Positions 52,519 through 63,875 of a stretch of 64,000 nucleotides of DNA are shown in pieces. Position 1 is the first letter of the stretch. Each line of letters begins with the position of its first letter. The translations under genes were made by a program, and so were the position numbers. The DNA comes from Cristatella mucedo (taxonomy: Eukaryota; Bryozoa; Phylactolaemata; Cristatellidae), in NCBI GenBank assembly GCA_009760855.2, contig WPIO01000113.1, positions 382,001 through 446,000 of the forward strand. Reading direction: 5' to 3'. Below the pieces are notes generated by a model that was given only the letters and a program-made list of their open reading frames with translations, was not told where the DNA came from and did not search any database.

Positions 52519-53598
52519 ATGGAACTGCTCGAGTGCGATCAGTGTGGCAAGCGCTTCACGCGGCTCAGCGACCTGAGGAGACATGCTTTTACTCACACTG
52601 GAAGGGATAAGAAGCACAAGTGTGACCTGTGCGATAAGTCCTACACTGTGCTGAGGAGTTTAAGGATCCACATACGCGTGCACACGGGGGATCGGCCATA
52701 TGGTTGCGACCAGTGCGGATTGAGGTTCAACGACAGCTCCAACCTGAAGTTGCATCAGCGCACGCACACGGGCGAGCGGCCGTATGAGTGCGACGAGTGC
52801 GGAGGGCGTTTCACGCAGCTCGGCAGCCTGCGGCGCCACAAGCGCCTGCACACGGGCGAGCGGCCGCACGCGTGCGACGACTGTGGCAAGCGCTTCGCAG
52901 AGGTCGGCCACCTGAGGATCCACAGGCGGGTGCACACGGGCGAGCGGCCATACGCCTGCAAGCAGTGTGGCAAGTGCTTCGCTCACCATGGCAGCATGAA
53001 GCTGCACCAGTGCACGCAGCACACTGGCGAGCGGCCGCACGCCTGCGACCAGTGCGGCATGCGGTTCACGAAGCATAGCCACCTTGTAAACCACAAGCGC
53101 ACGCACACGGGCGAGCGGCCATACGCCTGTGAACAGTGTGGCAAGCGCTTCACCGAGTCTGGCTCCCTGACAATCCACAAGCGCCTGCACACGGGCGAGC
53201 GGCCGCACTCATGCGAACAGTGCGGCAAGCGGTTCACTCACCTTGGCAGCCTGAAGCTGCACCAACGCAAGCAGCACACGGGCGAGCGGCCGCACGTGTG
53301 CGACCGCTGCGGCGCGAGTTTCTACATCTCCAGCAGGCTGAAGCAGCACCGGTACACACACACGGGCGAGCAGCCGTACGCCTGCGAACAGTGCGGCAAG
53401 CGGTTCGCTCAACTTAGCAACCTGAGGCAGCACCAGATCACACACACGGGCGAGCGGCCGCACGTGTGCGACCATTGCGGCGTGAGTTTCTTCTTCCTCA
53501 GCAGGCTGAAGCGGCACTGGCGCACGCATGTCGGCGACCAGCTCAATACAGGGACTGCCACTGCCGCACCGGAAGAGGCTCCTGTGCTGAGTGCATGA
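52519..53598 (+). CDS. C2H2 zinc-finger protein, 12 fingers
   Basis: The first in-frame ATG is 52,519 (MELLECDQCGKRF); upstream the frame is closed by a TAA at 52,462. About 359 residues hold twelve C2H2 fingers. Finger 1 is LECDQCGKRF; finger 2 (HKCDLCDKSY) follows a non-standard GRDKK linker; then come mostly TGERP-linked fingers. Two fingers use H-x4-H spacing (LHQCTQH and LHQRKQH). After finger 12 (HVCDHCGVSFFFLSRLKRH) a short Ala/Glu tail ends VLSA. Only the array is visible; no effector domain. A DNA-binding nuclear factor is expected. Its sequence and 3' UTR resemble the pseudogene at 29,543. Confidence 0.92.
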   Translation: MELLECDQCGKRFTRLSDLRRHAFTHTGRDKKHKCDLCDKSYTVLRSLRIHIRVHTGDRPYGCDQCGLRFNDSSNLKLHQRTHTGERPYECDECGGRFTQLGSLRRHKRLHTGERPHACDDCGKRFAEVGHLRIHRRVHTGERPYACKQCGKCFAHHGSMKLHQCTQHTGERPHACDQCGMRFTKHSHLVNHKRTHTGERPYACEQCGKRFTESGSLTIHKRLHTGERPHSCEQCGKRFTHLGSLKLHQRKQHTGERPHVCDRCGASFYISSRLKQHRYTHTGEQPYACEQCGKRFAQLSNLRQHQITHTGERPHVCDHCGVSFFFLSRLKRHWRTHVGDQLNTGTATAAPEEAPVLSA

Positions 53599-54260
53599 CT
53601 GGCCAGAGCCGGCCGAAGAGTCTCGCACCCATTGAAGGAGCGCCCAACAGTGGGCATCGTCAGCACTGGCGAGAAGCCTGTGCGTTCACGTGACTGATCC
53701 GACAAGCGCTCCTCACCGTTGGCTTATTCTTGCGAAGGCATAGGTCGGCATGCCAAGCTGCAGCTCTAGGAAGTGACTCCTGCAGCCGCTGCTGATGCAG
53801 AGTCAGCAGCAGCTGCTGATGCGGCTGCATTTTTGCTTTACCTATCGCTCTCTGCAAGGCAGCGCTTCTTCAGATTAGCCAGTGCGATTTTAGAATTAAA
53901 GCTCAGGATCAATGAGAACTTGTAGCTCGTGATTCCGATGAAGCCCAAAGTGAACACTTGCTCACCAGTCTGCAAATGGCTGGGTGCAATCAGCCGACAT
54001 TTCTGCGATGTTTTTGAGCTGTAGAACACGTTTCTTAATGTGACTGATTTACGAAAGCACATGGCTGCATGCCCACGTGGTCTACTGTCGGCTGGCTTCT
54101 ATCGAGCTTAATCGAAGCTCTGGCTTTTAATCTCAGTCTTTGCAGGTGAATTTAATTCAAGATCCCTTACCTAGGTTTCCTGCTTCACTCACTTACTCAG
54201 CTTCAGCTTACCTATTGGACCTTCATGCTTTTAAGTGCATTCGCTCTGAAGATTGTAGAC
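53599..54260 (+). other. 3' flank of the 12-finger ORF
   Basis: Shares GAGAAGCC or GAGAAGCTTCTGTG, CAGATTAGCC-like and GATGAAGCCCAAAGTG blocks with 30,345-30,690. This supports duplication of the whole 3' end. A polyadenylation-like AATTAAA lies near 53,893. Confidence 0.55.
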
Positions 54261-54269
54261 AGGATCAAA

Positions 54270-55055
54270 CGTCAACAGAGTAAACAAATCAGCTCCACAA
54301 TTCAGTCTGCCTTCTTTCAGCTACAGAACATTGCTAAAAGGCTTGTTTAGATAAGGATACCATGCCTAAGTTGGTCCGTCCATTTGTGACATCCCGTCTT
54401 GATTTCTGTAACTCACTGCTTACTGGCCTACTGGCATGTGAAATCAGGCGCCTACAGCTGGTGGTAAACTCTGCAGCTAGGCTTGTCTATCGTGGGCGTC
54501 TCAGTTGCCGAATCACACCACTTCTCTGCACTGGCTACCAGTCAAGCAACACATCGTAAGCTCCCAAAGCCTATAGCTCACTTCCGACTTGCTTTACAAC
54601 ATCCCCGATTTGACCACGTTAAAAAAAACTTAAAAACGCACACCTATTTAGGACACCATTTAGTGATTCGTCCTTTATGTGCTTATGCTTGCTGAAACTG
54701 TGCATGCTACCACTAACCACATTTGCATGCTGACCCTGTGCATGTCACCCCTAACCACGTTGTTTATCAAGCATGATATCACTTACCAATTTAATCGCGT
54801 TTTTCTTAAAATAAATAAATACCGGCTGATTCAACAGCCTCTTTTCGTATAGCGCCAGAAGAGCCTTGACGGCGATCACCACCGCTTGCAGTGGTGATAA
54901 AGGATCGCCAACAACAGGATTCGAACCCACGACCTCGGTGCCTAGGTCGTGAAAAGCAACGACCTTACCCAGTGATCCATCACGGCTCTTTGCAACAACT
55001 GTAAAGCACCTAGAAAGGGATTGAGTTCGCTGAGGGCGCTTTATCAAATATATTA
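54270..55055 (+). mobile_element. L2-A LINE, ORF2 end and 3' UTR, split by a SINE
   Basis: Starts CAGCTCCACAATTCAGTCTG and includes LVRPFVTSRLDFCNSLLTGL. A deletion joins ORF2 to the last codons near 54,556. The 3' UTR stops at about 54,811, a SINE (54,812-54,988) intervenes, and TTTGCAACAACTGTAAAGCA plus hairpin and tail resume to 55,055. Confidence 0.9.
54812..54988 (-). mobile_element. tRNA-derived SINE, best-preserved copy
   Basis: Reversed: A-rich tail AAAATAAATAAATACC, body with CAGCCTCTTTTCGTATAGCG and ATCACCACCGCTTGCAGTGG, B box read as GGGTTCGAATCC, and a head ending CCATCACGGCTC. Consensus length is about 175 bp. It belongs to the same family as 4,085, 8,425, 11,390, 30,815 and 31,392. 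Confidence 0.88.
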
Positions 55056-55129
55056 TAATTTTTATAAACGTCTCCAAGGCTTTGGACATCGACTGTATGG
55101 CTGGCCCCATCAATATCTGCATAGCATCC

Positions 55130-55420
55130 TTGAAGAACCGAATCTGTATCTAGGCACTTTACCTTTGCTGGAGAGGAAGCACGTTCATCGGTAAGTGATA
55201 TAATACTCACTATCTGCAAGCCTAAGTACTCAAAGAATATTAGTAACTCAGGTCAGGGCAAATGCAGTAAGGACCCGATGAGGTTTTAGCTTTCTTTTAA
55301 ATGTCAAGTCTAGGGAGGACGTGACGTCTGTCGGCAAAGAGGTTTCAGCTTTGAGAATGAACTCACAGATGGCGTGATCCTAAAAAAAATTTTCATGTTA
55401 GCCTTAGGCATAACTAAAGG
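55130..55420 (-). mobile_element. Diverged L2-A LINE 3' end
   Basis: ATCTGTATCTAGGCACTTTA, CCTTTGCTGG, then TTTAGCTTTCTTTTAAATGT and CAAGTCTAGGGAGG resemble the reversed tail and ORF2 end. Confidence 0.65.
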
Positions 55421-56045
55421 TCACGAGTCATGCAAGTAGATGGTACTATGACTATACCGATTGTTAGACAAAGCTTGGTTTCCAGAGTCTGTATTACCAG
55501 TGGCATCGTCAAATCGAATAACTTGGAACACAAACATATGTTCATAGCAAGCATACAGCTCGTCGAAAACATACTGTCGTTTTTGCACTGTAGTCTTAGC
55601 TACTGCGCGGGGTTACTTTTAGACCGTGCATCACCAGTAGGTGTCATAGTAAGAGTCGTTGAGGCAACTGATGGGGTCTGAGGTTGGCAACATGACACGG
55701 ACTGCCAAGATCCAGAGCAAGCTGGGATATGTGGCTACAGCAGCTGTAAGTGAAACGCGTTCATTCCATGACAAGTTTTATGCCAAGCAGCCCCAAAGGA
55801 ATTGCTGCTGTGGCAGGATGTCTGGGATAGCAAGGTACCGAGCCAGGCCCGTGCCAGCGATCCAGCAACCTTGGATAGACTTGTTCTGGGTAATTCTCAA
55901 ACAGTTAATTAAACAAGCTTATTTTATTTATTCAATTTTTTATGCGAAAAAGTACTGCTATAACGTCTCGAGACTGTCAGGTGACTGTGTTCTCTGTGTC
56001 ATATTTTTCTTTCGCCTTACATTGTCATTTTGTCTTCAGCAGTAA
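55421..56045. other. No recognisable gene
   Basis: Open frames at 55,430-55,681 and 55,659-56,045 lack domains. Confidence 0.45.
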
Positions 56046-56049
56046 TGTA

Positions 56050-56240
56050 ACGTTATCCAAGACTATAGCCCCACAAAGCCACATAGACTAAAAGTCATAC
56101 CGGTCTATAGCCTCACTAAGTCTGTGCAGACTATGTGAGTTTTGAGAGTTTTCTTCAGCAAACTCAAGGCTTCAGCGGCTTTCTGCTAGGGAGATGAGGT
56201 AGCAGCTACGAATTCAGCGGCCAACAGACTCAGATGGTCC
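56050..56240 (-). mobile_element. Decayed LINE-B 3' end
   Basis: CCCCACAAAGCCACATAGAC, GCAGACTATGTGAGTTTTGA, GGCTTCAGCGGCTTTC and CGGCCAACAGACTC parallel the reversed tails at 59,300 and 61,588. Confidence 0.55.
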
Positions 56241-56730
56241 AGTCGATAGTCGGAATATAGGCACTGCCCATTGAGTGAGAACTGGTTCGTGACACTCTTG
56301 TGAATTAAGCAACACGATGACAGTTGAACTTGGGCCAACAGATGAAAGGGACAGCCAGCGCACGCCATTACCACCTACTTAGCTACGGTTAATGCTTGCA
56401 TGAGCAGTGAAGTTATTTAATGGCCCGAGTTTAAACTCGGAGGACGAACTCTACCGGGAGGAAGCTGAGCAAAGTTCACAGGTCACTGTTTTGCACAGCT
56501 ACTCAGATAATCGAAAGTAATATTTTTGTACTACAGATCTTCTGCAGGACGACTGCCAGTGGAACCAACAGCTGGTTAAAGTCAACCACGGCACCTGCCT
56601 GCCCTGCGAAAAGACGTTTTAATCCTGGTGCTGCGAATCGACCAACAGCACAGACACTCGTGCGCCCACAGCCCCGGGGCGTCGCAAGAACCGACCGGCC
56701 AGGATGCAGTCCGCCCATTGGTCAGGTGTG
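56241..56730. other. No recognisable gene
   Basis: The minus frame 56,503-56,718 is GC-rich but has no recognised motif. Confidence 0.4.
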
Positions 56731-56734
56731 ACGC

Positions 56735-56826
56735 CATATCCGCAAATGTAAAGTGCCTAGAAAGAGATTAAGTTCTCTGAGGGCTCTTTATCAATTGCAT
56801 TATTATTATGATATTATTATTATTAG
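56735..56826 (+). mobile_element. L2-A LINE hairpin tail
   Basis: CCGCAAATGTAAAGTGCCTA, TAAGTTCTCTGAGGGCTC and ATTATTATTATTA. Confidence 0.88.
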
Positions 56827-57220
56827 CAATGGCCGCACCGAGTATGCCCACGTTGTCGCTGTCTACTCAAAGCTGGAAATGAGCCCTACTGAAACCTTAC
56901 TGTGACAGGCTGACCTCTGAAATTGCAGTAAGCCACGAAGTTACTAAGAATCAGTTGGGAGCTCAAGTATATATTCTTGTAATTTAACAGGATAATTCAG
57001 AAAGTGGATAGTGGTCGGCTAACGTGCATGAATATAATAGTCACGCAATCGTTACAAAAAGTTTAAATCTCATTAAATTTATCTTGTAACTTCCAAAATA
57101 TGAAAAAATAATAGACTGCACGACGTTGGCCATCTCTGAAAAGATCTGAGGAAAGCAACATTTTTCAATCGAACTTGCTCGGTAGCAAACCCGGCCCTAA
57201 GCTTCGCCGCAAATATCCGG
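56827..57220. other. No recognisable gene
   Basis: Nothing recognised. Confidence 0.5.
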
Positions 57221-57224
57221 CATG

Positions 57225-57905
57225 CTATGCCAAGCCATCACCCATCTTGACTTCTGTAATTCGCTGGTTGCTGGCCTACCACCACGTGCTATCAGGCGAA
57301 TACAGCTGGTGCACAACTCTCTAGCAAGGCTTGTCTGACGTGAGCGTCGCAGGTGCCACATCACACCACTTCTCACCGACCTGCACCGGCTACCAGTTGG
57401 GCAACACATCGACTCAAGGTTTTGTCGCTCACTTTTAGGATACTTCATTCTTTGGCTCCAGCCTATCTCTCAGATTTACTTCCCCACCAGGCCAAGCATC
57501 GTACCACCCGCTTTTCGGAATCCAACAGTTTACCAATACCTCGTCCAAACCTCAAATCCTTTGGAGACCGTGCATTCATTTCGTATGCTCCTAAAGCCTG
57601 GAACACACTCCCGACTTGGGTCAAAACATCGCCTGACTTGACCACATTTAAAAACAACTTAAAACACGCATATTTAGGACAGCTCTTAATGGGTCCCCGT
57701 GATTCGTCCTTGATGTGCTTATTCGTGCTGACACTGTGCATGCTGCCACTAACCACACTTGCATGCTGACCCTGTGTACGTCACTCATAACCACATTATT
57801 CAAGTTGCTTACCAAGCATGATATCAGTCACCATTCAATCGTATTTCCCTTTGTAGCAAATGTAACACACTTAGAAAGAGATTGAGTTCTCCTAGGGTGG
57901 CCCCC
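57225..57905 (+). mobile_element. L2-A LINE, ORF2 end and 3' UTR
   Basis: Starts within LDFCNSL codons (CATCTTGACTTCTGTAATTC). Frame 57,353-57,769 gives RILHSLAPAYLSDLLPHQAK and KSFGDRAFISYAPKAWNTLP. The hairpin is present, but the terminal (ATT)n is replaced by other sequence after GAGTTCTCCTAGGG. Confidence 0.92.
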
Positions 57906-58094
57906 TGCTCTGTGAGTAGTAGAATATACTGTTGGCGTTGTTTATTAGCTGGCTCTCTGCCGTGCGAACCAAACTACAGCATGTAACATAAAATTTCGCC
58001 TAGCCCTTTAGCACATGTGTGCCTTAGTGGCACTCAAAACCTCTTATAATATATATTATATATAATAAATACATATATATATATATATTTACAC

Positions 58095-58186
<92 letters not shown>

Positions 58187-58489
58187 GAATCTTTCTATCT
58201 GTGTATTAATCAATCATCAGCTGATACACCCGGATGTTTTCCTACGAACTCGCAAACAGATTCACAGCAGCTCAGGCTCAGCGTTACCCACCGACCGGCA
58301 GACCGTTGCTCGAACATCGAAACTGCAGTCTTGCACAAGCCTAATATAGCAGTCTGGTCGTAAATCTCATCTGTCACTAGCCTACATAATGCATCATCCC
58401 TGCCTTTGCAGTAACGTAAGTTCGAACATTTACACGTGGCTTTAGAAATTATGCGTTGCAGAGCTAGACATGTAAATTTAATTTTCACC
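57906..58489. other. Unique sequence with a compound microsatellite
   Basis: Apart from the (TA)n(CA)n(TA)n repeat at 58,038-58,190, I recognise nothing. The minus frame 58,210-58,548 has no motif. Confidence 0.5.
58038..58190. repeat. Compound (TA)n(CA)n(TA)n microsatellite
   Basis: AT-alternating tract, then (CA)n at about 58,090-58,171 with one AAACAC interruption, then (TA)n to about 58,187. Confidence 0.97.
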
Positions 58490-59250
58490 GTTAAGTTACA
58501 CCACATTGCTAAAATTCGGGCTTGATTAGACCAGAATACCACATCCAAGTTGGTTTACGCGTTTGTGACATCCCGTCTTGACTTCCGTAACTAACCGTTT
58601 GCTGGTCTACCGGCCCGTGCAGTCAAACGCTTACAACTGGTGCAAAACTCTGCAGCTAGACTTGTGAGCGTCGCAGTTGCCACATCACACCACTTCTTGC
58701 CGACCTGCACTGGCTCCCAGTAGAGCAACGCATCGCCTTAAGGTTCTCTCACTCAAGTTTAGGTCGCTTCATTCTGTGACTCGAGTCTACCAATCAGACC
58801 TACTGTTCCACCAGGCTAAGCATCTAACCACCCGCTTTTCGGAGTCTAACTGTTCACCTATACCTATTACAAATCTCCAAAACCTTTTGAGACCATGCCT
58901 TTAGTTCGTACGCTCCAAAAGCATAGAACTCTTTCCCAACTTACGTCACAAAATCCCCTGAAGTGACTGCGCTAAAATAGAAATTAACAAGCACCTATTT
59001 ACTACAGTTTTTACTGGGTGTCTGTGATTCGTTATTGGTGTGCCTGTGGGTGCTGAGACTGTGCAAGCTGCCACTAACCACACTTGTCTGTTGACCCTGT
59101 CTTATCATCCCTAAAAATGTTATTCTTGTCTTTTAATGCTACCACTAACCACCCGATCTTGTTTCTATAACAGCAACTTCGAAGCACCTAGACAGAGATC
59201 GAGTTCTCTGGGCAATTTATCATGTGTGTTATTATTATTACTATGATTAT
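58490..59250 (+). mobile_element. L2-A LINE, old ORF2 end and 3' UTR
   Basis: TTACACCACATTGCTAAAAT and TCGGGCTTGATTAGACCAGA through the FRSLHSVTRVYQSDLLFHQA frame to a mutated hairpin and ATTATTATTA. Strongly diverged. Confidence 0.88.
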
Positions 59251-59299
59251 CAAGAGCTTGACAGGCTGACCGCTCTTGGTCAATTCTCATGCAACCATG

Positions 59300-59836
59300 T
59301 AATGTAATGTATCTACGTCAGTAGCTCCACAAAGTCATAAAGACCATGCGAGTGTTACGCAGGAGAGTTTTGTCTAGCGCACTCACAGCCTAAGCGGCTT
59401 TCGGTACGCATTCGGTGGCCAACAGACTTCGTCTCACGCAACAAAGAGAAAGTGGGAATAGCAGAGTTAGGAGAGCAGTTGAGGTAGTGAGTAGCATAGA
59501 AGTAGCAGTTCAGGACCGCTGAAAAAGATGTGCCATAGTCGGCAGTTGGAGAGTAGATGTCGTTGCGTAAGAATTGTGGAAGCGAGCTCCACAGTTTAGG
59601 ACCTGCAGAGCTAAAGCTTGTGTCGCCAACTGTCTTTAAGCGGAGGAATGGGACAGCTAATGTATTGTCGACACAGGACCTGAGGGCACGAACAGGCTGA
59701 AACTGATGCAGCAGTTCAGCTAGGTATGAAGGAGCCAAGCCGTGGCGGGCCTTGCGTGTCAGCGTAAGAACTTTGCTCTGTATCCTTTGCTCAACCGGCA
59801 ACCATTCTAGCTCTTTCAGCAAAGGAGACACGTACT
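59300..59836 (-). mobile_element. LINE-B C-terminal ORF2 and 3' UTR
   Basis: Minus frame 59,831-59,355 (158 codons) encodes a LINE C-terminal domain: MSPLLKELEWLPVEQRIQSK, GLAPSYLAELLHQFQPVRAL, FLRLKTVGDTSFSSAGPKLW. The W-LPV-QRI-K-L and W-SLP signatures align with L2-A residues about 485-565, but the protein is clearly a different family. Its tail is GATACATTACATT-like rather than (ATT)n after a hairpin. Confidence 0.85.
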
Positions 59837-60059
59837 CAAACCGCTAGGACTTAAAGACCAGCCTTGCAGCCATGTAATCTTTGAATTTATTAGCAAGCTT
59901 GTCGGTAACGGATCACAATTGATTTACTTAATTACGAAGAAGTTCTTTAGCGAGAGACTGAAGTAAAGAATCATAATATGGGCCACTGGTGTCATCTGGC
60001 CTATCCGGCACCCACGGTGATCGCCAGGTGCGAGGACCTTACACTGGCATAACACGACC
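59837..60059. other. No recognisable gene
   Basis: Nothing recognised with confidence. Confidence 0.4.
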
Positions 60060-60290
60060 GGAGGTAAGCCTTATTGCAGATTCATGCACCAAACTTTAAG
60101 CACCCTATGCATGGCATAGGCAGGAAGATCTAGAAGAAAGTAGTTCCAAATTTCCCGCCGGAATTTCCTGAATGCATTAACAAGCTCATCTATGGTGTCC
60201 CTATGTAAGCACTTTCAAACTTTGTAGTAACTTCGGTGAATGTCGTCAGACTTAGCTGTAGAGCTGATGTGTGTTTTTAGTGACGATTAA
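60060..60290 (-). mobile_element. LINE-E fragment
   Basis: Minus-strand translation gives HRDTIDELVNAFRKF and FLLDLPAYAMHRVLKVWCMN, aligned to the DTTSKLVHAFVTSRLDFCNS and LPACAIRRLQLVQN region of L2-A but strongly different. Relative of 32,000-32,165. Confidence 0.6.
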
Positions 60291-60684
60291 TTTACGGAAG
60301 AAATTCTCAAGATTCAATGTAAACCGTACAGGAAATATACCGATTGAGAGAGTTTGAGTGTGTCTAGTGTTAAAGCTTCTAGTTTTAAAGCTTGCTCTGC
60401 CTATATCTATCATGTCATTTCTACGGATTTTATGATGTGGACTGAGATAACATGTCGTAGCTAGAGCCATGATGATATGTGACTAATCCTAATATATTTC
60501 CTGTGTAAATGAAATAATATATTTCAGCATGAAATATCAACCTCTACATCTACACGATGCAATGCAGAATGAAAACAAACAAACAGCTGATTATGAAGCC
60601 CGAAATATGTAATGTTAGATGAGCTTGTGCTGCAATCATCCTATTTGCAGCAGACTAAGAGAAGGATCTAGTACACATCTTGAA
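60291..60684. other. No recognisable gene
   Basis: AT-rich. Nothing recognised. Confidence 0.5.
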
Positions 60685-60965
60685 CCCCCTGCTGGGTCTC
60701 GAAGTTCGAGCAGATTAGCCATGGGCCGAGACTCCAGGGCATGTAGGAAAAGATTAGAAAAGCGATACGGTGCTTGTAACTCACTAACCAGAGCCCAGCT
60801 ACAAGGTTTTGGGAAGGTAAACTAGCTAAGAGTAATGAATCTGTTAAATCAGATGTTATTAATTTAGTCTTCAATATTAATCTATTAACAGCAAATCAAA
60901 GCCATTCTAACTCTTCCCAATAATAGCCGGTTGTAAAATCACTACTCCGCCTAACCCTTTGTGCA
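60685..60965 (+). repeat. Dispersed repeat D, copy 3
   Basis: Shares a GGAAAAGATTAGAAAAGCGA-like block, AGAGCCCAGCTACAAGGTTT, TTGGGAAGG, AATCTGTTAAATCAG and AATATTAATCTATTAACAG with copy 2. It is cut by LINE-B near 61,000. Confidence 0.6.
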
Positions 60966-61019
60966 ATAATTGAGCTGGCCGTCTTTCATTTAACGTTAAA
61001 TCGCCGGTAAGGTCCGGAG

Positions 61020-61510
61020 TACTTAAGGCAAAGTTCTTACACTTACCCACAAGGCCCACCACGACTTGACTCCTTCATACTTAACTGAACTGCTGCACCA
61101 GTTTCAGCCTCTTCGTGCCCTCATGTCCAGTATGGACAATAAATCAGCCGTTCTATTCGTCTGCTTAAAGACCGTTGGCGACACGAGCTTTAGCTTTGCA
61201 GGTCCTAGACTGTGGAACTCGCTCAAACAATTCTTAAGCAACAACTACTGTCCTGCTGAAGACTATGGCTCATCCTTTTCAGAGGTCCTTCCTGAGCTGC
61301 TACTTCCATGCGCTGTGTCACTACCTCAACTGCTCTCGTGACTCTGCTATGCTTCTCAGTTTCTCTTTGTTGCGTGAGATAAAGTCTTTTATCTACCGAA
61401 TGCGTAATGAAAGCCGCTTAGGCTGTGAGTGGGCTCCACAAAGCTCTCCTGCGTAACATCCATATAGTCTATGCGGCCTTGTGGAGTTTCAGACGGAGAT
61501 CCGCTATCAT
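61020..61510 (+). mobile_element. LINE-B C-terminal ORF2 and 3' UTR, plus strand
   Basis: AAAGTTCTTACACTTACCCA, frame 61,066-61,341 (SYLTELLHQFQPLRALMSSM, GDTSFSFAGPRLWNSLKQFL) and a 3' part ending CAGACGGAGATCCG then CATTACATTA. Faces 61,588-62,062 as an inverted pair. Confidence 0.85.
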
Positions 61511-61587
61511 TACATTAGTAGTAATTACTAAAATTAAGTTGATAAAAGCCACTCATCGCTGACCCACGATCTCCATCACTTAGGAGA

Positions 61588-62062
61588 AGTAATGTTATGT
61601 ATCTCCGTCAGTAATTCGTCAAAGTCATAAAGAACATGTGGGTGTTACGCAGGAGAGTTTTGTATAGCGCACTCACAGCCTAAGCGGCTTTCGGTACGCA
61701 TTCGGTAGCCAACAGACTTCGTCTCACGCAACGAAGAGAAAGTGGGAAGCATAGCAGAGTCAGGAGAGCAGTTGAGATAGTGAGTAGCATAGAAGTAGCA
61801 GTTCAGGATCGCTGAAAAAGATGTGCCATAGTCGGCAGTTGGAGAGTAGATGTCGTTGCGTAAGAATTGTGGAAGCGAGTTCCACAGTCTAGAACCTGCA
61901 GAGCTAAAGCTTCTGTCGCCAACAGTCTTTAAGCGGAGGAATGGGACAGCTAATTTATTGTCCAAACTGGACCTGAGGGCGCGAACAGGCTGAAACTGAT
62001 GCAGCAGTTTAGCTAGGCATGAAGGCGCCAAGCCGTGGCCGGCCATGTGGGTCAGAGTATGA
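61588..62062 (-). mobile_element. LINE-B C-terminal ORF2 and 3' UTR, minus strand
   Basis: Minus frame 62,046-61,645 (133 codons): GLAPSCLAKLLHQFQPVRAL, FLRLKTVGDRSFSSAGSRLW, RTESRLGCECAIQNSPA. It looks very close to 59,300-59,836 and better preserved than the plus copy beside it. Confidence 0.88.
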
Positions 62063-62257
62063 ACTGTTACGGCCGCTCGCCTTTTTAGAGCCAGCTAGGA
62101 TTTCAAGCCGCAATGCTGAAGTGGTACCAGTAGCCCCTCTCAGGCTTACCCAGGTGACTACATTACTAGCACTGTTGTTCTCAAGCGACTCTCACTACAA
62201 ATTCAGTCACTTCTGCATCGTCTGCTGAAGTGTTACAATGCTTACTCCCGGTTAAAA

Positions 62258-63600
62258 AAATAGTGCTGCCATTCGTCGAGGCAGTGCGTCTGAAATGAGC
62301 ATCGGCCTGATTTTTGAACTCATGGTTACCGGGAAACTGATAGTTGTGCTAAGTGACGGTCGCCTTAACGGAAAGTCGCTTTACGGGTGTGGTTTCGCGG
62401 TTACGCGCTTCCGCCTCGGCTGACGCTACGTGGGTTCGACGATCAGACTGGTGTCGTCACGTGACCCAATCCTTTCAGCAATCAGTGCCCCCTCTAAGCC
62501 CTTTGCGGATGCTGCTATCTCTCTTCAAGCCTCGTGCTCCGGAGCCGAATACCTGGAACTACAACGCCAGTATGTATGCTCGCCCGCCAGCGTCACTTGC
62601 GTACTATACAGCCGCCTTCGCGCCCACATCGCACGTTTGAGGGCTGAGCCTGGCGGCATTCTTTGCACCGCCGCTCTCACGCACGAGCCTCACAACCCCA
62701 ACCAAAAACAAGATAGGATACATCTCTGATAATGACAAGCTTTCGTCAGCGAAGTTAGTATTAATCACTCTTGGAAGAATTTCTGAAGGGCGACCCTATG
62801 AGTGTGGATTTGTCGTTGTACCAGCTCCAACGCGCCGACCGACCGAAAACCTGACTGAGAATGCTTACAGGAAACTCACGACGTACGTCTTTAATAATAA
62901 GGAAATAGAGTCAATATCCACCACTGAATGTTAAAATACCGATCGGAAGAGTCCTATTGCAGGACTAACATTGAGACGGTTGCCGTACGACCGATTTCAG
63001 CCGCGTGCACCGGCTGTTCGCCACACACTTAATACCAATTCATTTTACGGTAAAAGGTATGATTTTCGCTTACAAATATAAAAATAATTATTTATAATGT
63101 GCAATGAGAAACTAAAATTGGGCAAACATGAAGACGTTTTGATGACATAGAACCGAAACCACGTGTCAACCCTTGCGTGCGACCTTCGCATCGTTTGGGT
63201 GCTATGCCTTTATGCTGGCTGTGCGAGCCGTCGAACGACTTTGATGCCCTCGTCAAGCTACAAATAAGTGGCGTCTAGATAGACGTTTTAAAATATCCGT
63301 TCGTTCTGCCAAGTTGTACTCTGCTGAGCGGTCGTAGTTCAGTCTGTTTAGCAGCCCAGTCCAATGCGTTTTGCACTGCTCTCTTTTAGTTTTCGGTTTG
63401 GGCTTGCTTTCTTACCAGGGCGGTATTATTGGGCTCATTTCCTGCCCACAGTTCCAAATTTCAAAACGTGTTTTTGAGAAGGTTTGCTTGCAGCCCATTT
63501 ATTTGACTGCCGAGATTAACCAGCTGCCGTCATTAGGCCGAGGTTCACAAATTTGGTAATGCGATAAAAGCGTTAAATTTCGTTAACTAAATAATTTGAC
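62258..63600 (+). repeat. Dispersed repeat C, copy 4
   Basis: AATAGTGCTGCCATTCGTCG and CGTCTGAAATGAGCATCGG at the 5' end; CGGAAGAGTCCTATTGCAGG in the middle; CGAAACCACGTGTCAACCC; GCTTTCTTACCAGGGCGGTA; ends near TTAAATTTCGTTAACTAAAT. No shared ORF with copies 1-3. Confidence 0.72.
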
Positions 63601-63875
63601 TTTTCTCTAGAGCTCACGAGCCAAGGCACAGTTGTACAGCGGTCTAGAAGCCTATTACGCAAAACTGTGATAATATAAATAGGCTCACCAAGTGTCTCAT
63701 CGTGCTGTCCCGTGGAAGAACGGTTCTAGTGAGTTAGGGAAGTCCACACGAAAACAGCGGCATGCCTGAGTCGCATTAGCACGGGAAGGGGCTTGGCGCT
63801 CTATAAATAAAAGCTCATTCGATTTCTGTGAGTGTCATACCTTGAGCTACTTCACAGTTTAGAATGAGATAAATG
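63601..63875. other. No recognisable gene
   Basis: Nothing recognised. Confidence 0.5.

Noticed and set aside
52660-53708. Minus-strand ORFs of up to 182 codons over the 12-finger gene
   Set aside because: Same shadow effect; periodic composition follows the 84-bp finger repeat.
54880-54988. Possible true tRNA genes at B-box sites
   Set aside because: These units have a SINE body, an A-rich tail and repeat at many positions; no full cloverleaf could be built by eye.
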